From Clostridiales bacterium (GTDB lineage Bacteria > Bacillota > Clostridia > Christensenellales > Borkfalkiaceae), in the NCBI GenBank assembly GCA_015069605.1, contig SVII01000009.1:1-50954 (forward strand): a DNA stretch of 50,954 nt, written 5' to 3'. The notes beneath the pieces were generated by a model. That model did not search any database and had not been told where the DNA came from. It saw nothing but the letters and a program-made list of their open reading frames with translations. The stretch's first letter is position 1. Each line of letters begins with the position of its first letter. Positions 42,856-50,750 of the stretch are shown in pieces. A program made the position numbers and the translations under genes.

Positions 42856-44133
42856 ATGGTATTGAATTTTACAGCTAATTTATTGGCATTTACGGACGTA
42901 TTGAAAAGCATCGGCGGCATTGTGCTTGCGGTCGTAATCCTGCTTGTCATGGTGACGGTGCATGAATTTGGACATTACGTAGCAGGACGGATTTTAGGAT
43001 TTAAAATCAACGAATTTTCCGTGGGTTTCGGCCCTGCTATTTTCAAAAAACGCAGTAAAAAGACGGGAGAATTGTTTGCGTTGCGCATAATTCCGCTCGG
43101 TGGATATTGTGCGTTTGACGGAGAGGACGAAATAGACGAATCGTCGGAAGAAACGAAACAAGCGAAAGAAACACAAGAAACGCCCTTTGAGGAAATGCAA
43201 GAAAACGACGGGGGCGCGTCCGCGATGAACGTGGAAACAAACGAAAACGCAACGGTGGAAGAAAAAGAGGAATATCCAGAACCCGTGGGCGAACGTTTCA
43301 ACGATCAAGCGCCTTGGAAGCGTATTATTGTTCTTGTTGCAGGTGCGACGATGAACTATTTATTGGCACTCCTTTTGATTATTACGATGTTTGCGTTCGT
43401 GGGAAGACCTGTGTATCAAGTTTTGGAAAAACCTGCGCAAACCCCTTCCGAGGGGGCAACGGCAACGGTAGTGTTGACGGAGCAGGAAGAGCAACAAAGC
43501 GGTTTATTACCTGGCGACGTCATTTTAAAAATCGACGGCAAAAACGTGTATATGATCACCGATTATATGGATATTTTGGACGGCAAAAAAGCAGGTGAAA
43601 CGGTTGACGTGACGGTGCTTCGCGGTGAGGAAGAAATTGTCGTGCAAATGCAACTTGCTGTGGATGCAAATATCGTCAATATGTCGGATGTGAATACGTT
43701 GTTACATGCGATGGGCGTGTATGGGTTGACAACAGTGACGGAAAAGAGTGGATTTTTCCCGACGATCGGACATTCGTTTGCGTATTCGTGGAAGATTGCA
43801 GGCACGGTGTTACGTTCGCTTGGGGAGTTGTTGACGGGGAAGCTTGGCTTGGAGGCTATGGGCGGCCCGATTACGACGATACAGGTCACGTCGCAAGCGG
43901 CAACCAGCAGTTTGCTTTCCTGCTTGAATATCGCGTCTTTTATCGGCGTGAATTTGGCGGTGTTCAATCTCTTGCCTGTTCCTGCGTTGGATGGCTGTAA
44001 AGTGATTTTCTGCTTGATTGAATGGATTCGCAAAAAGCCCGTCAATCGCAAAGTGGAAGCAATGATCCACTTCATTGGCATTATCTTTTTGTTTGGGTTT
44101 GCAATTCTTGTGGATTTATTACAACTTTTTTAA
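42856..44133 (+). CDS. rseP: RIP site-2 zinc metalloprotease (M50)
   Basis: 425 residues. Intramembrane protease that cuts membrane-bound regulators such as anti-sigma factors. Active site HEFGH (His36, Glu37, His40) in the first helix and the metal ligand Asp379 in PVPALDGCK. One PDZ domain about 200-280 (SGLLPGDVILKIDG). About four helices. Odd: residues about 95-150 are an acidic, low-complexity insertion (Glu/Gln/Thr-rich) between the first conserved block (PLGGYCAFDGEDE) and APWKRI; most Firmicutes RseP have a much shorter link there. It ends the pyrH operon, 10 bases after dxr, in its usual place. Confidence 0.95.
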   Translation: MVLNFTANLLAFTDVLKSIGGIVLAVVILLVMVTVHEFGHYVAGRILGFKINEFSVGFGPAIFKKRSKKTGELFALRIIPLGGYCAFDGEDEIDESSEETKQAKETQETPFEEMQENDGGASAMNVETNENATVEEKEEYPEPVGERFNDQAPWKRIIVLVAGATMNYLLALLLIITMFAFVGRPVYQVLEKPAQTPSEGATATVVLTEQEEQQSGLLPGDVILKIDGKNVYMITDYMDILDGKKAGETVDVTVLRGEEEIVVQMQLAVDANIVNMSDVNTLLHAMGVYGLTTVTEKSGFFPTIGHSFAYSWKIAGTVLRSLGELLTGKLGLEAMGGPITTIQVTSQAATSSLLSCLNIASFIGVNLAVFNLLPVPALDGCKVIFCLIEWIRKKPVNRKVEAMIHFIGIIFLFGFAILVDLLQLF

Positions 44134-44142
44134 AAAAATCTC

Positions 44143-44178
44143 AACTGTCAAGTAAAAATGCTTGACAGTTTGTTTTTT
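44143..44178 (+). terminator. Terminator of the pyrH-rseP operon
   Basis: AACTGTCAAG (44143-44152) with CTTGACAGTT (44161-44170), 10 bp perfect stem, T run. Its right arm contains the -35 box of the next promoter. Confidence 0.9.
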
Positions 44179-44190
44179 ATGTTGTATAAT
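44162..44190 (+). promoter_or_regulatory. Consensus promoter of ylxM-ffh, overlapping the previous terminator
   Basis: TTGACA (44162-44167) lies within the terminator stem; 17 bp spacer containing its T run; TATAAT (44185-44190). Confidence 0.9.
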
Positions 44191-44221
44191 ACGTGAGGAA
44201 AATGGGTAGGAGGAAGAGAAA

Positions 44222-44647
44222 ATGAAAGATGATTTACATTTTCTTCGGCTCTGGGATCTGTATTCGCCGCTACTCACGGTGACGCAGCGAGAGATTACCG
44301 ACCTGTATTTCAATTACGACCTTTCGTTAGGTGAGATTGCCGAACAAAAAGGCGTGTCCCGTCAAAGCGTTTCCGATTGTTTGGGAAAATGCCGAAAACA
44401 GTTAGAAACGTATGAGGAAAAGCTGAAATTTGCCAAGGCTTTGGAGGAATTGTCTTTGGAATATTCGGCATATATGACGGAAACGGGGCGTTGGATTGCA
44501 AAGATGCGTGACAAATCCCCGCAAGTGCGTACAGACCTTGATGAATTGGAAGAGAGGTTGAACGGCGTACATAAAGAATTCGACGCGGAAACGATGGACG
44601 TGGACGACGGTAAGATTGTCGGCAAGGTGTTCCGCGGAGAAGAATAA
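44222..44647 (+). CDS. ylxM: YlxM-family helix-turn-helix protein
   Basis: 141 residues, AGGAGG upstream. The N-terminal half is a sigma-70 region 4-like helix-turn-helix: LTVTQREITDLYFNYDLSLG and EIAEQKGVSRQSVSDCL. The family always sits before ffh and is thought to modulate the signal recognition particle, although its exact job is unsettled. The C-terminal 60 residues are charged and helical and go beyond the usual length of about 110 residues. Stop overlaps the ribosome binding site of ffh. Confidence 0.92.
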   Translation: MKDDLHFLRLWDLYSPLLTVTQREITDLYFNYDLSLGEIAEQKGVSRQSVSDCLGKCRKQLETYEEKLKFAKALEELSLEYSAYMTETGRWIAKMRDKSPQVRTDLDELEERLNGVHKEFDAETMDVDDGKIVGKVFRGEE

Positions 44648-44657
44648 GGAGAAAGCA

Positions 44658-45977
44658 ATGGCTTTATTCGGTTCATTATCGGAAAGATTAAATCATATAT
44701 TTTCCAAACTGACAAAACGCGGCAAGTTGACGGAAATGGAAATCCGCACGGCAATGCGCGAGGTGCGTGTAGCACTGTTGGAAGCGGACGTAAACCTGAA
44801 GGTTGCCAAGCAATTCATTGCGGACGTTTCGGAAAAAGCGGTAGGACAGGAAATTTTGTCTTCGCTCAACCCCGCGCAGCAGGTAATCAAGATTGTCAAC
44901 GAAGAATTGATTGCGCTGATGGGGGAAAAGAACTCGAAATTGGAAGTATCTTCTAAGCTTCCCACGGTCATTATGATGTGCGGTTTGCAAGGCGCAGGTA
45001 AAACGACGCTTTGCGGAAAACTTGCTATGTTGTTGAAAAAGCAGGGCAAGAAACCGTTGTTGGTGGCTGGCGATATTTATCGTCCTGCCGCAATCACGCA
45101 GTTGCAAGTTGTGGGCAAAAGCGTGCAGGTGGAAGTATTTGAAAAAGGTACGCAAAGCCCTGTAAAAACGGCGAAACAAGCGATTGAATACGCGCGTTCT
45201 ATGAATTACGATACGGTAATCCTCGACACGGCAGGTCGTTTGCAAATCGACGAAGCGTTGATGCAGGAACTTGAAAATATCAAAAAAGAAGTGGAAGTAA
45301 CGGAAACGTTGTTGATTGTGGACGCTATGACGGGTCAAGAAGCGGTCAACGTTGCGGAAACGTTCAATGCAAGATTGGCGGTTACGGGCGTGATTTTGAC
45401 GAAGCTTGACGGCGATACGCGCGGCGGCGCGTGCTTGTCCATCAAAGCGGTGACCGGCAAGCCCATTAAATTCATCGGTGTTGGGGAAAAGATGGGGGAT
45501 CTTGAACCTTTCTATCCCGACCGTATGGCATCGCGAATTTTGGGTATGGGCGACGTGCTTTCCCTGATTGAAAAGGCGCAGCAAGCCATCACCGAAGAAG
45601 ACGCCAAGAAAATGCAACAAAAGATGATGGCGAACACCTTTACGCTCAACGATTATCTGGAACAGTTTTCTATGATGAAAAAGATGGGCGGCGCACAGGC
45701 GATGCTTTCCATGTTGCCGGGCGCAGGGAAATTGAAGGTGAACGAAGGGGACATCGACGAAAAGAAAATCGAGAGAACGAAAGCGATTATTCTTTCCATG
45801 ACGATGGCGGAACGCAACAACCCTTCCATCATCGACAGCCGTAGAAAACGCCGTATTGCAGCAGGTTCGGGTACAAGCGTACAGGAAGTCAATCAGTTGT
45901 TGAAACAGTTTGATCAAACGCGACTTTTGATGAAGCAGTTGCGTGGTAATAAAGGCAAACTTCGCTTGCCTTTCTAA
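44658..45977 (+). CDS. ffh: Signal recognition particle protein Ffh
   Basis: 439 residues from ATG 44658 with AAGGAGA upstream; in-frame codons before it lie inside ylxM. SRP54 GTPase that binds signal sequences and 4.5S RNA and delivers nascent membrane and secreted proteins to FtsY. N domain 1-90; G domain with P-loop GLQGAGKTT (109-117), DTAGRLQ, TKLDGDTRGG; Met-rich M domain from about 300 with the RNA-binding segment RRKRRIAAGSGTSVQEVNQL. The many lipoproteins and membrane proteins in this window would depend on it. Confidence 0.97.
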   Translation: MALFGSLSERLNHIFSKLTKRGKLTEMEIRTAMREVRVALLEADVNLKVAKQFIADVSEKAVGQEILSSLNPAQQVIKIVNEELIALMGEKNSKLEVSSKLPTVIMMCGLQGAGKTTLCGKLAMLLKKQGKKPLLVAGDIYRPAAITQLQVVGKSVQVEVFEKGTQSPVKTAKQAIEYARSMNYDTVILDTAGRLQIDEALMQELENIKKEVEVTETLLIVDAMTGQEAVNVAETFNARLAVTGVILTKLDGDTRGGACLSIKAVTGKPIKFIGVGEKMGDLEPFYPDRMASRILGMGDVLSLIEKAQQAITEEDAKKMQQKMMANTFTLNDYLEQFSMMKKMGGAQAMLSMLPGAGKLKVNEGDIDEKKIERTKAIILSMTMAERNNPSIIDSRRKRRIAAGSGTSVQEVNQLLKQFDQTRLLMKQLRGNKGKLRLPF

Positions 45978-46061
45978 CAAATTTACAAAAGTGAAAAAGC
46001 GGCGCAAGCCGTAAAAATAAACAAGAAAAAAATATTTTAAGATACTTTGGAGGTATTTATT

Positions 46062-46352
46062 ATGGTTAAAATGAGACTTTTCAGAATGGGCGACAAGAAG
46101 AACCCTATCTACCGTGTAGTTGTTGTTGACAGCAGAAAGGCTGCAACGGGCGAATACATCGATTGCGTTGGTCATTACAGACCTACCTGCGATCCCATCG
46201 AATTGACGATCGACAACGAAAAAGCAAAAGAATGGATTGCAAAAGGCGTTCAGCCCACCGAAACGGTTAAGAACTTGCTTGTAAAAGCAGGCGCTATCGA
46301 AAAGAGCGCAAAACTTAGCCCTTCTAAGACGAAAACGAAGAAGTCGAAATAA
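46062..46352 (+). CDS. rpsP: 30S ribosomal protein S16
   Basis: 96 residues from ATG 46062 with GGAGG nine bases upstream. Typical S16 start VKMRLFRMGDKKNPIYRVVVVDSRKAATG, then the GHY.P motif (VGHYRPTCDP) and a Lys-rich tail. Codon use is strongly biased to GTT and GCT types, as expected for a ribosomal protein; it serves as the reference for high expression in this window. Confidence 0.97.
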   Translation: MVKMRLFRMGDKKNPIYRVVVVDSRKAATGEYIDCVGHYRPTCDPIELTIDNEKAKEWIAKGVQPTETVKNLLVKAGAIEKSAKLSPSKTKTKKSK

Positions 46353-46394
46353 GACTTTGTCACAGTAAGGGGTATCCTATCTCTTAAACTACTG

Positions 46395-46430
46395 CGTTGC
46401 GCCGTATGCGTGCAAACGAGCGGCGCAGCG
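46395..46430 (+). other. GC-rich hairpin between rpsP and khpA
   Basis: CGTTGCGCCG (46395-46404) pairs with CGGCGCAGCG (46421-46430), one G-U pair, 16-base loop, no T run. Possible partial terminator or mRNA end-protecting element that lets rpsP outlast the downstream message. Confidence 0.55.
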
Positions 46431-46458
46431 AAAATTCATTTGTAAGGAGACATTGTAT

Positions 46459-46722
46459 ATGTTGGATCTTATTAAGTACATTGTCGGTCAGTTTGCAGAG
46501 GACAAAGAAAACGTAGAATACGTGGTCAATGAAAAGGATCGCGTGATTGAAGTGACGGTTGTGCTTTCCCCCTCGGATATGGGAAAGGTAATTGGCAAGC
46601 AGGGTAAGATTGCGAAAGCTATGCGTACGATTGTGCGCGCGGCTACGCCTGCAAGCAGTAAAAAATACGTCATTGAAATTCGTGAACGCGGCGGCGACGC
46701 TGTGGACACCGACGAAGAGTAA
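46459..46722 (+). CDS. khpA: KH-domain RNA-binding protein KhpA
   Basis: 87 residues from ATG 46459, AAGGAGA eight bases upstream (a TTG two codons earlier is less likely). Nearly the whole protein is one KH domain with the GxxG loop in GKVIGKQGKIAKAMRTIVRAA. KhpA pairs with KhpB/Jag in Firmicutes and affects cell division and RNA metabolism. Normal position between rpsP and rimM. Confidence 0.95.
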   Translation: MLDLIKYIVGQFAEDKENVEYVVNEKDRVIEVTVVLSPSDMGKVIGKQGKIAKAMRTIVRAATPASSKKYVIEIRERGGDAVDTDEE

Positions 46723-46748
46723 TCTTCGGGATTACAAAGAAGAACAAC

Positions 46749-46778
46749 AAAAAGGCTTTCTCACAAAAGCCTTTTTTT
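46749..46778 (+). terminator. Terminator after khpA
   Basis: AAAAAGGCTTT with AAAGCCTTTTT, short loop, seven T's. It separates rimM from the ffh-rpsP-khpA transcript, at least in part. Confidence 0.85.
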
Positions 46779-46841
46779 GGCATTCAAGGCAGGCAGGTAC
46801 GCGTTGAACCGGCTTTGCCTATAAAACGTTAGGAGAAATTT

Positions 46842-47342
46842 ATGGAACGTTTGGTGATTGGCGAAGTGTTAAAACCCCAAGGCATTCGCGGGGAATTAAA
46901 AATCAAAACGTTTACCGATTTTCCCGAAGACGTCAAGGCGTTCGGGACGGTGTATATCGACGATATAGCGTATAAAATTCTTTCTTTCCGCGTCGGTAAC
47001 GACGGCGCGGCGTATCTTGGTTTGCGCGGTATTCCCGACCGCAACGCAGCGGAATTATTCCGCGGTAAAAAAGTGGAAGGGAATAGAGAAGACGCTCCTG
47101 CATTAGAAGAAGGGCAATATTATATCGTGGATATTATCGGTCTTTCCTGCGAAACGGAAGAAGGGGAAGTGTTGGGTACGGTCAAGGATATCACCAACCT
47201 TGCCAGCGACGTATATACTATAGAAAAAGCAGGAAAGAATATTCTCTTCCCTGCTGTTAAAGGCGTCGTTGTCAAAGTGGACGTTGCAAACGGTAAACTG
47301 ATTGTAAACAAAACCCGTTTTGACGAAGTCGCGGTGATTTAA
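46842..47342 (+). CDS. rimM: Ribosome maturation factor RimM
   Basis: 166 residues, AGGAGA upstream. Helps assemble the 30S head near S19. N-terminal RimM domain (VIGEVLKPQGIRGELKIKTF) and a C-terminal PRC-barrel (YYIVDIIGLSCETEEGEVLG and NILFPAV). No clear promoter is seen between the khpA terminator and this gene, so it may rely on read-through. In most Firmicutes trmD and rplS follow; here the gene ends convergently with thiT, and the two stop codons overlap by 4 bases. Confidence 0.95.
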   Translation: MERLVIGEVLKPQGIRGELKIKTFTDFPEDVKAFGTVYIDDIAYKILSFRVGNDGAAYLGLRGIPDRNAAELFRGKKVEGNREDAPALEEGQYYIVDIIGLSCETEEGEVLGTVKDITNLASDVYTIEKAGKNILFPAVKGVVVKVDVANGKLIVNKTRFDEVAVI

Positions 47343-48055
47343 TTTTCAAGTTTTCGTTTGCCTTGCATGATTTGTACGAGGGTGTCTAATACTCCCGATT
47401 TGCAAAAAGCAACCAGCACAAGCGTGGCTAAAACGGCGTCCGCGGGTACGTAGATACATTGATAAATAAACGAATAGATAAACGCGTTATTCATCGCCCA
47501 AGCAGGAAAACTCACCCACACGGAATCTTGCATAAAGAAGATCATGCCAGACAAAAGGTGGGAGATAAACCGCAAGGAAAACACGCAAATTGCGCCAAGA
47601 ACAAGAGGCAAACAGCCTTTTTCTTTGCGTTGCATATTACGGAATAAGCCCATGATGCCAACGCTCATAAACGCCAGCAGGTAATCGAATAAAAAGGTTG
47701 CGGGCGTCAAGATATACGGATCTTCGATAAAATTTAACAATCCGTGGATTAGCCCGACTAACAGTCCGTCTGCCAAGCCGTACACGTACGCGTAAAGCAG
47801 GATGGGCACGAAGGACGCCAAGGTGATCGAGCCTCCGTATTGCACGGGGCTGATTTTGATAACGGCAAGCGTGAAGGACATGGAAACGCAAATGCCTGCA
47901 AAGGCGATGCGTTTGGTATCCAAACGTTTCCCGTTTTTCAAAAAGCCGATCAGGGCTATGGCAAGGAGTAGGACGACGACTCCGACAATGGAAATCCATT
48001 TGACGAGGTCGGTGGTTTGCTCGCTTACGGCAAGCAAAGAGTGAAATTGAAACAT
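47339..48055 (-). CDS. thiT: Thiamine ECF transporter S component
   Basis: 238 residues, AGGAGG five bases upstream. Six-helix S component that binds thiamine and works with the shared ECF module (EcfA/A'/T, not in this window). Family marks: YGGSITLASFVPILLYAYVYG and GLLVGLIHGLLNFIEDPYIL. It has an extra N-terminal helix (about 17-38) before the core domain, which adds some 40 residues to the usual length. A TPP-riboswitch-like leader and intrinsic terminator precede it, supporting thiamine as the substrate. Stop overlaps that of rimM on the other strand. Confidence 0.9.
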   Translation of the reverse strand: MFQFHSLLAVSEQTTDLVKWISIVGVVVLLLAIALIGFLKNGKRLDTKRIAFAGICVSMSFTLAVIKISPVQYGGSITLASFVPILLYAYVYGLADGLLVGLIHGLLNFIEDPYILTPATFLFDYLLAFMSVGIMGLFRNMQRKEKGCLPLVLGAICVFSLRFISHLLSGMIFFMQDSVWVSFPAWAMNNAFIYSFIYQCIYVPADAVLATLVLVAFCKSGVLDTLVQIMQGKRKLEN

Positions 48056-48090
48056 AAAAGCCTCCTTTTCCGTCGTTTGCGTTTACAAAT

Positions 48091-48122
48091 GAAAAACGCC
48101 ACAACCGATACGGTGTGGGCGC
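48091..48122 (-). terminator. Intrinsic terminator between the riboswitch-like element and thiT
   Basis: On the minus strand CGCC-CACA-CCG pairs with CGG-TGTG-GGCG (one single-base bulge on each side), then TTTTT. The position before the thiT ribosome binding site fits transcriptional attenuation. Confidence 0.75.
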
Positions 48123-48204
48123 TTGCATTTTTCGGACGTAGGAGTATAAAGATATGCGAAAATATCCCAAAATAGTACAGGGAAAACGCATATAGATATA
48201 CAAA

Positions 48205-48300
48205 AACGACGAAAACGGTTATCAATCTCTCGCTCAGGTATTACCCTGCCGATTTAAATGGTATAATCTCAGCCTGTTACGGCACCCACGACGGATTCGT
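48205..48300 (-). promoter_or_regulatory. TPP riboswitch-like element (thi box)
   Basis: Read on the minus strand it has GTGGGTGCC, then after a short loop GGCTGAGATTATACC (the hallmark THI-box segment), and later ATACCTGA. The order GGGTGCC, GCUGAGA, ACCUGA is that of a TPP aptamer, and the gene behind is thiT. The 3' part is atypical: the usual CUGGAUAAU.CCAG and CGNAGGGA segments are not clearly present. Right boundary of the aptamer uncertain. Confidence 0.65.
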
Positions 48301-48317
48301 TAAATTTTTGTACTTAT

Positions 48318-48346
48318 ATTGTAAATAATAATTTTCCGTTTGTCAA
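48318..48346 (-). promoter_or_regulatory. Promoter of thiT
   Basis: Minus strand: TTGACA (48346-48341), 17 bp, TACAAT (48323-48318). The predicted transcript starts about 10 bases before the riboswitch-like element. Confidence 0.85.
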
Positions 48347-48390
48347 GCGAATGAAAGAAAAAAGCGGAAAATTTCAAAGGATAGAAAACT

Positions 48391-48975
48391 ATGCGTTACG
48401 ATTTTTACGCCTATATGGAAAGAATGAAATATATCAAACGTTGGCAACTGATGCGTTCGGTGCGAGAAGAAAATATTATGGAACATTCTCAAAGCGTTGC
48501 GCTTTTTTCCCACGCGCTCGTCACCATTCACAATGAAGTGTTCGGTGGCAAAGCGGACGTTTTAAAAACGGTGCTGTATGCGATGTATCACGAAACGGCG
48601 GAAGTTATGACGGGGGATTTGCCCACGCCGATTAAATATTACAACCGCAGTATCCAAGGCGCGTATAAGGAGTTAGAAAGAAACGCGGCGGAAAAGATAG
48701 TCAACACGCTGCCCGAAGCAATCCGCGGGGAGATCGCGCCCTTTGTTTTGGCGGACGAGGACAGCGCGGAATACCGCTTGGTGAAAGCGGCTGACCGTTT
48801 GGCGGCATACGTGAAATGTTTGGAAGAATTGCGTTCGGGGAATGGGGAATTTGCAAAGGCGAAAAAATCCATCGAAGAAGATTTGCATTCGCGCAATATG
48901 CCTGAAATCGAATATTTCTTCCAGCATTTTATTTCATCGTTAAAACTGACGTTGGATGATCTTGAAAGCCTTTGA
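48391..48975 (+). CDS. yfbR: YfbR-like HD-domain 5'-deoxynucleotidase
   Basis: 194 residues, AAAGGA about 11 bases upstream. YfbR removes the phosphate from deoxynucleoside 5'-monophosphates. The family start is clear: YMERMKYIKRWQLMRSVREE and NIMEHS (His32), followed by AMYHETAEVMTGDLPTPIKY and KAADRLAAYVKC (Asp135). Odd: the metal-binding His-Asp pair of the HD motif reads His67-Glu68 here, where E. coli YfbR has His-Asp. Glu can still bind metal, so activity is likely but not certain. Monocistronic as far as can be seen. Confidence 0.92.
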   Translation: MRYDFYAYMERMKYIKRWQLMRSVREENIMEHSQSVALFSHALVTIHNEVFGGKADVLKTVLYAMYHETAEVMTGDLPTPIKYYNRSIQGAYKELERNAAEKIVNTLPEAIRGEIAPFVLADEDSAEYRLVKAADRLAAYVKCLEELRSGNGEFAKAKKSIEEDLHSRNMPEIEYFFQHFISSLKLTLDDLESL

Positions 48976-49104
48976 TTTTTCATCATTGTTAAGCAGGCTG
49001 AAGAATATCACACAATTTTCAAAAAATTTTAAAATAATCAACGAAAAAAAGAAGTATAATAGACAACGTAAAAGAGAAAAATATTATCAACAAGGAAGAA
49101 CTGC

Positions 49105-50532
49105 ATGAAATTTATTTTTAAAGGAATGCTTGCGGCAGTCTGCGCGGCAACGGCGTTTACCAGCGTAATCGGGTTTACGGGCTGTGAACAGGAAGAAAAA
49201 GAAATTGTCAATGCTTATGATATAGCCGTGAAAAACGGTTTTACAGGTACGGAAGAAGAATGGTTGCTTAGTTTAAAGGGCAAAGACGGTTCGGATGCGC
49301 CTGAACTTACCATTGACGATATTTACGCGGTGGCGAAAAAGAATGGGTATGAAGGCACGTATCTCGAATTTTTAAAAGAGTATCTTTCTTTGAATGTTCA
49401 GGAAGACAATGACACGGAAATCATTGCGAAAAATATTCAATCGATCGTCAGCGTGAAATGCGGATTCTCGCATACGGTTACGGTGGGTAACAACTGGTGG
49501 GGCGGCCCTTCCAGAAACGAAACGGAATATTACAGCGCGGCTGGTAGCGGCGTTATTATTGATCTCAATGAAACCACGGGTGAAGCGTATTTTGTCACAA
49601 ACTATCACGTGATATATGATTCCGATGCGGACACCGCGACGCATATTTCCGACTCCATTTATCTCTATCCCTACGGCGCATTTGATATGTTCTCTGCGAC
49701 CACGGGTAAAGACGAGGGCGGCGATGGGTTGAAAGCAACCTACGTTGGCGGCGCAATGGATTACGATATTGCGGTTTTGAAAGTGGGAGCCAACGATCTG
49801 TTAAACGGCGGTAAAGCGGTGGCGGCAACGATCGGAAATTCTGAAAACGTGCGCGTGGGCGAGAAAGTGTTTGCAGTCGGCAATCCTGAAAATGCTGGTA
49901 TTGCGGTGACTAGCGGGGTGATTTCCGTGGAATCGGAATATATCACGATGAGATCGACGGATGGGTTGAATAGACAAGTTTCCTATCGAGTTATGCGTAC
50001 GGATACGACGATTAACCCTGGTAATTCGGGCGGCGGTTTGTTTAACTCGAAGGGTGAGCTGATCGGGATTACCAACGCAAAGACGGTAGAGGATAGCGTG
50101 GATAATATGAATTACGCTTTGCCGATTACGCAAATGCATCATCTTTGGGAAAATATTTTGGATAACGAAGGCGTGGTAAAACGCGCAATGCTCGGGGTAG
50201 TGGTGCAAACAACGGGTTCGGGAACCTACTACGACGAGGCGGGAAAACTTTGTATCCGTGAAGAGTTCATCGTAGACGCGACGACGATCGAACCAACGGC
50301 GGCAGCGTATGAAAAATTGAAATTTGGGGACGTTTTCCAAAGCATTTGCATTATTCCCGCAGGGGAAACGGAAGGGAAAACGTATGAGTTGACTCGTCGT
50401 TATCAATTAAACGATTTTTTAATGACGGTGCGTTTAGGGGATACCGTTGTGTTGAAAGTGTTGCGTGATAATGTGGAAACGGAAGTAACGTTGGTTTATG
50501 ATCAGGAGACGTATTTTAAGCAATATGCGTAA
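49105..50532 (+). CDS. HtrA/DegP-type S1C serine protease lipoprotein
   Basis: 475 residues. Lipobox GFTGC (Cys27) indicates a lipid-anchored extracellular protease; Firmicutes HtrA usually has an N-terminal transmembrane helix instead. Residues about 36-62 and 70-92 contain the short repeat AYDIAVKNGFTGTEEEWL..LKG and YAVAKKNGYEGTYLEFLK, found in surface and tail proteins. The trypsin-like domain has His168 (VTNYHV), Asp221 (DYDIAVLKV) and Ser308 (NPGNSGGGLF). A degenerate PDZ domain covers about 370-470. It should cleave misfolded or target proteins outside the membrane. A TATAAT at 49055-49060 could be its -10 but no -35 is visible. Confidence 0.92.
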   Translation: MKFIFKGMLAAVCAATAFTSVIGFTGCEQEEKEIVNAYDIAVKNGFTGTEEEWLLSLKGKDGSDAPELTIDDIYAVAKKNGYEGTYLEFLKEYLSLNVQEDNDTEIIAKNIQSIVSVKCGFSHTVTVGNNWWGGPSRNETEYYSAAGSGVIIDLNETTGEAYFVTNYHVIYDSDADTATHISDSIYLYPYGAFDMFSATTGKDEGGDGLKATYVGGAMDYDIAVLKVGANDLLNGGKAVAATIGNSENVRVGEKVFAVGNPENAGIAVTSGVISVESEYITMRSTDGLNRQVSYRVMRTDTTINPGNSGGGLFNSKGELIGITNAKTVEDSVDNMNYALPITQMHHLWENILDNEGVVKRAMLGVVVQTTGSGTYYDEAGKLCIREEFIVDATTIEPTAAAYEKLKFGDVFQSICIIPAGETEGKTYELTRRYQLNDFLMTVRLGDTVVLKVLRDNVETEVTLVYDQETYFKQYA

Positions 50533-50600
50533 CAATGCATCTCAAAAAGAGGATAATTGAATATAATTACACTAAACTTCTCTTTTATGTTTTTTTGTGG

Positions 50601-50634
50601 AAAGACGCGTTTCGTTTTGAAATGCGTCTTTTCG
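50601..50634 (+). terminator. Terminator of the HtrA gene
   Basis: AAAGACGCGTTTC with GAAATGCGTCTTT (one G-U pair), 5-base loop, T's. A weaker AAAGAG/CTCTTTT pair with T run (50538-50597) lies before it. Confidence 0.75.
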
Positions 50635-50676
50635 GTATTTTTCAAGCTGTGTTGTGGGATTTAAACAATTTGACAC

Positions 50677-50705
50677 TTGACAATTCGCCTGATTTATAGT
50701 ATACT
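50677..50705 (+). promoter_or_regulatory. Promoter of the gene at the window end
   Basis: TTGACA (50677-50682), 17 bp, TATACT (50700-50705). Confidence 0.88.
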
Positions 50706-50750
50706 GATAGAAAAAGTTTTTTTGTGTGCACAAAAGAGAGGAGGCAAGGG

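Larger units (their letters stand above)
48056..48390 (-). other. Leader region of thiT
   Basis: On the minus strand, in order: promoter (48346-48318), TPP-riboswitch-like aptamer (about 48300-48205), about 80 bases of linker, terminator (48122-48091), ribosome binding site and thiT. No ORF. The yfbR start lies just beyond on the plus strand; I see no clear plus-strand promoter for it. Confidence 0.7.

Noticed and set aside
44688-46175. 495-codon minus-strand reading frame opposite ffh and rpsP
   Set aside because: It covers well-identified genes on the plus strand, with Phe/His/Arg-rich composition typical of an antisense frame.
46779-46841. Promoter for rimM using TATAAA at 46820-46825
   Set aside because: No -35 box is present at 16-18 bp upstream.
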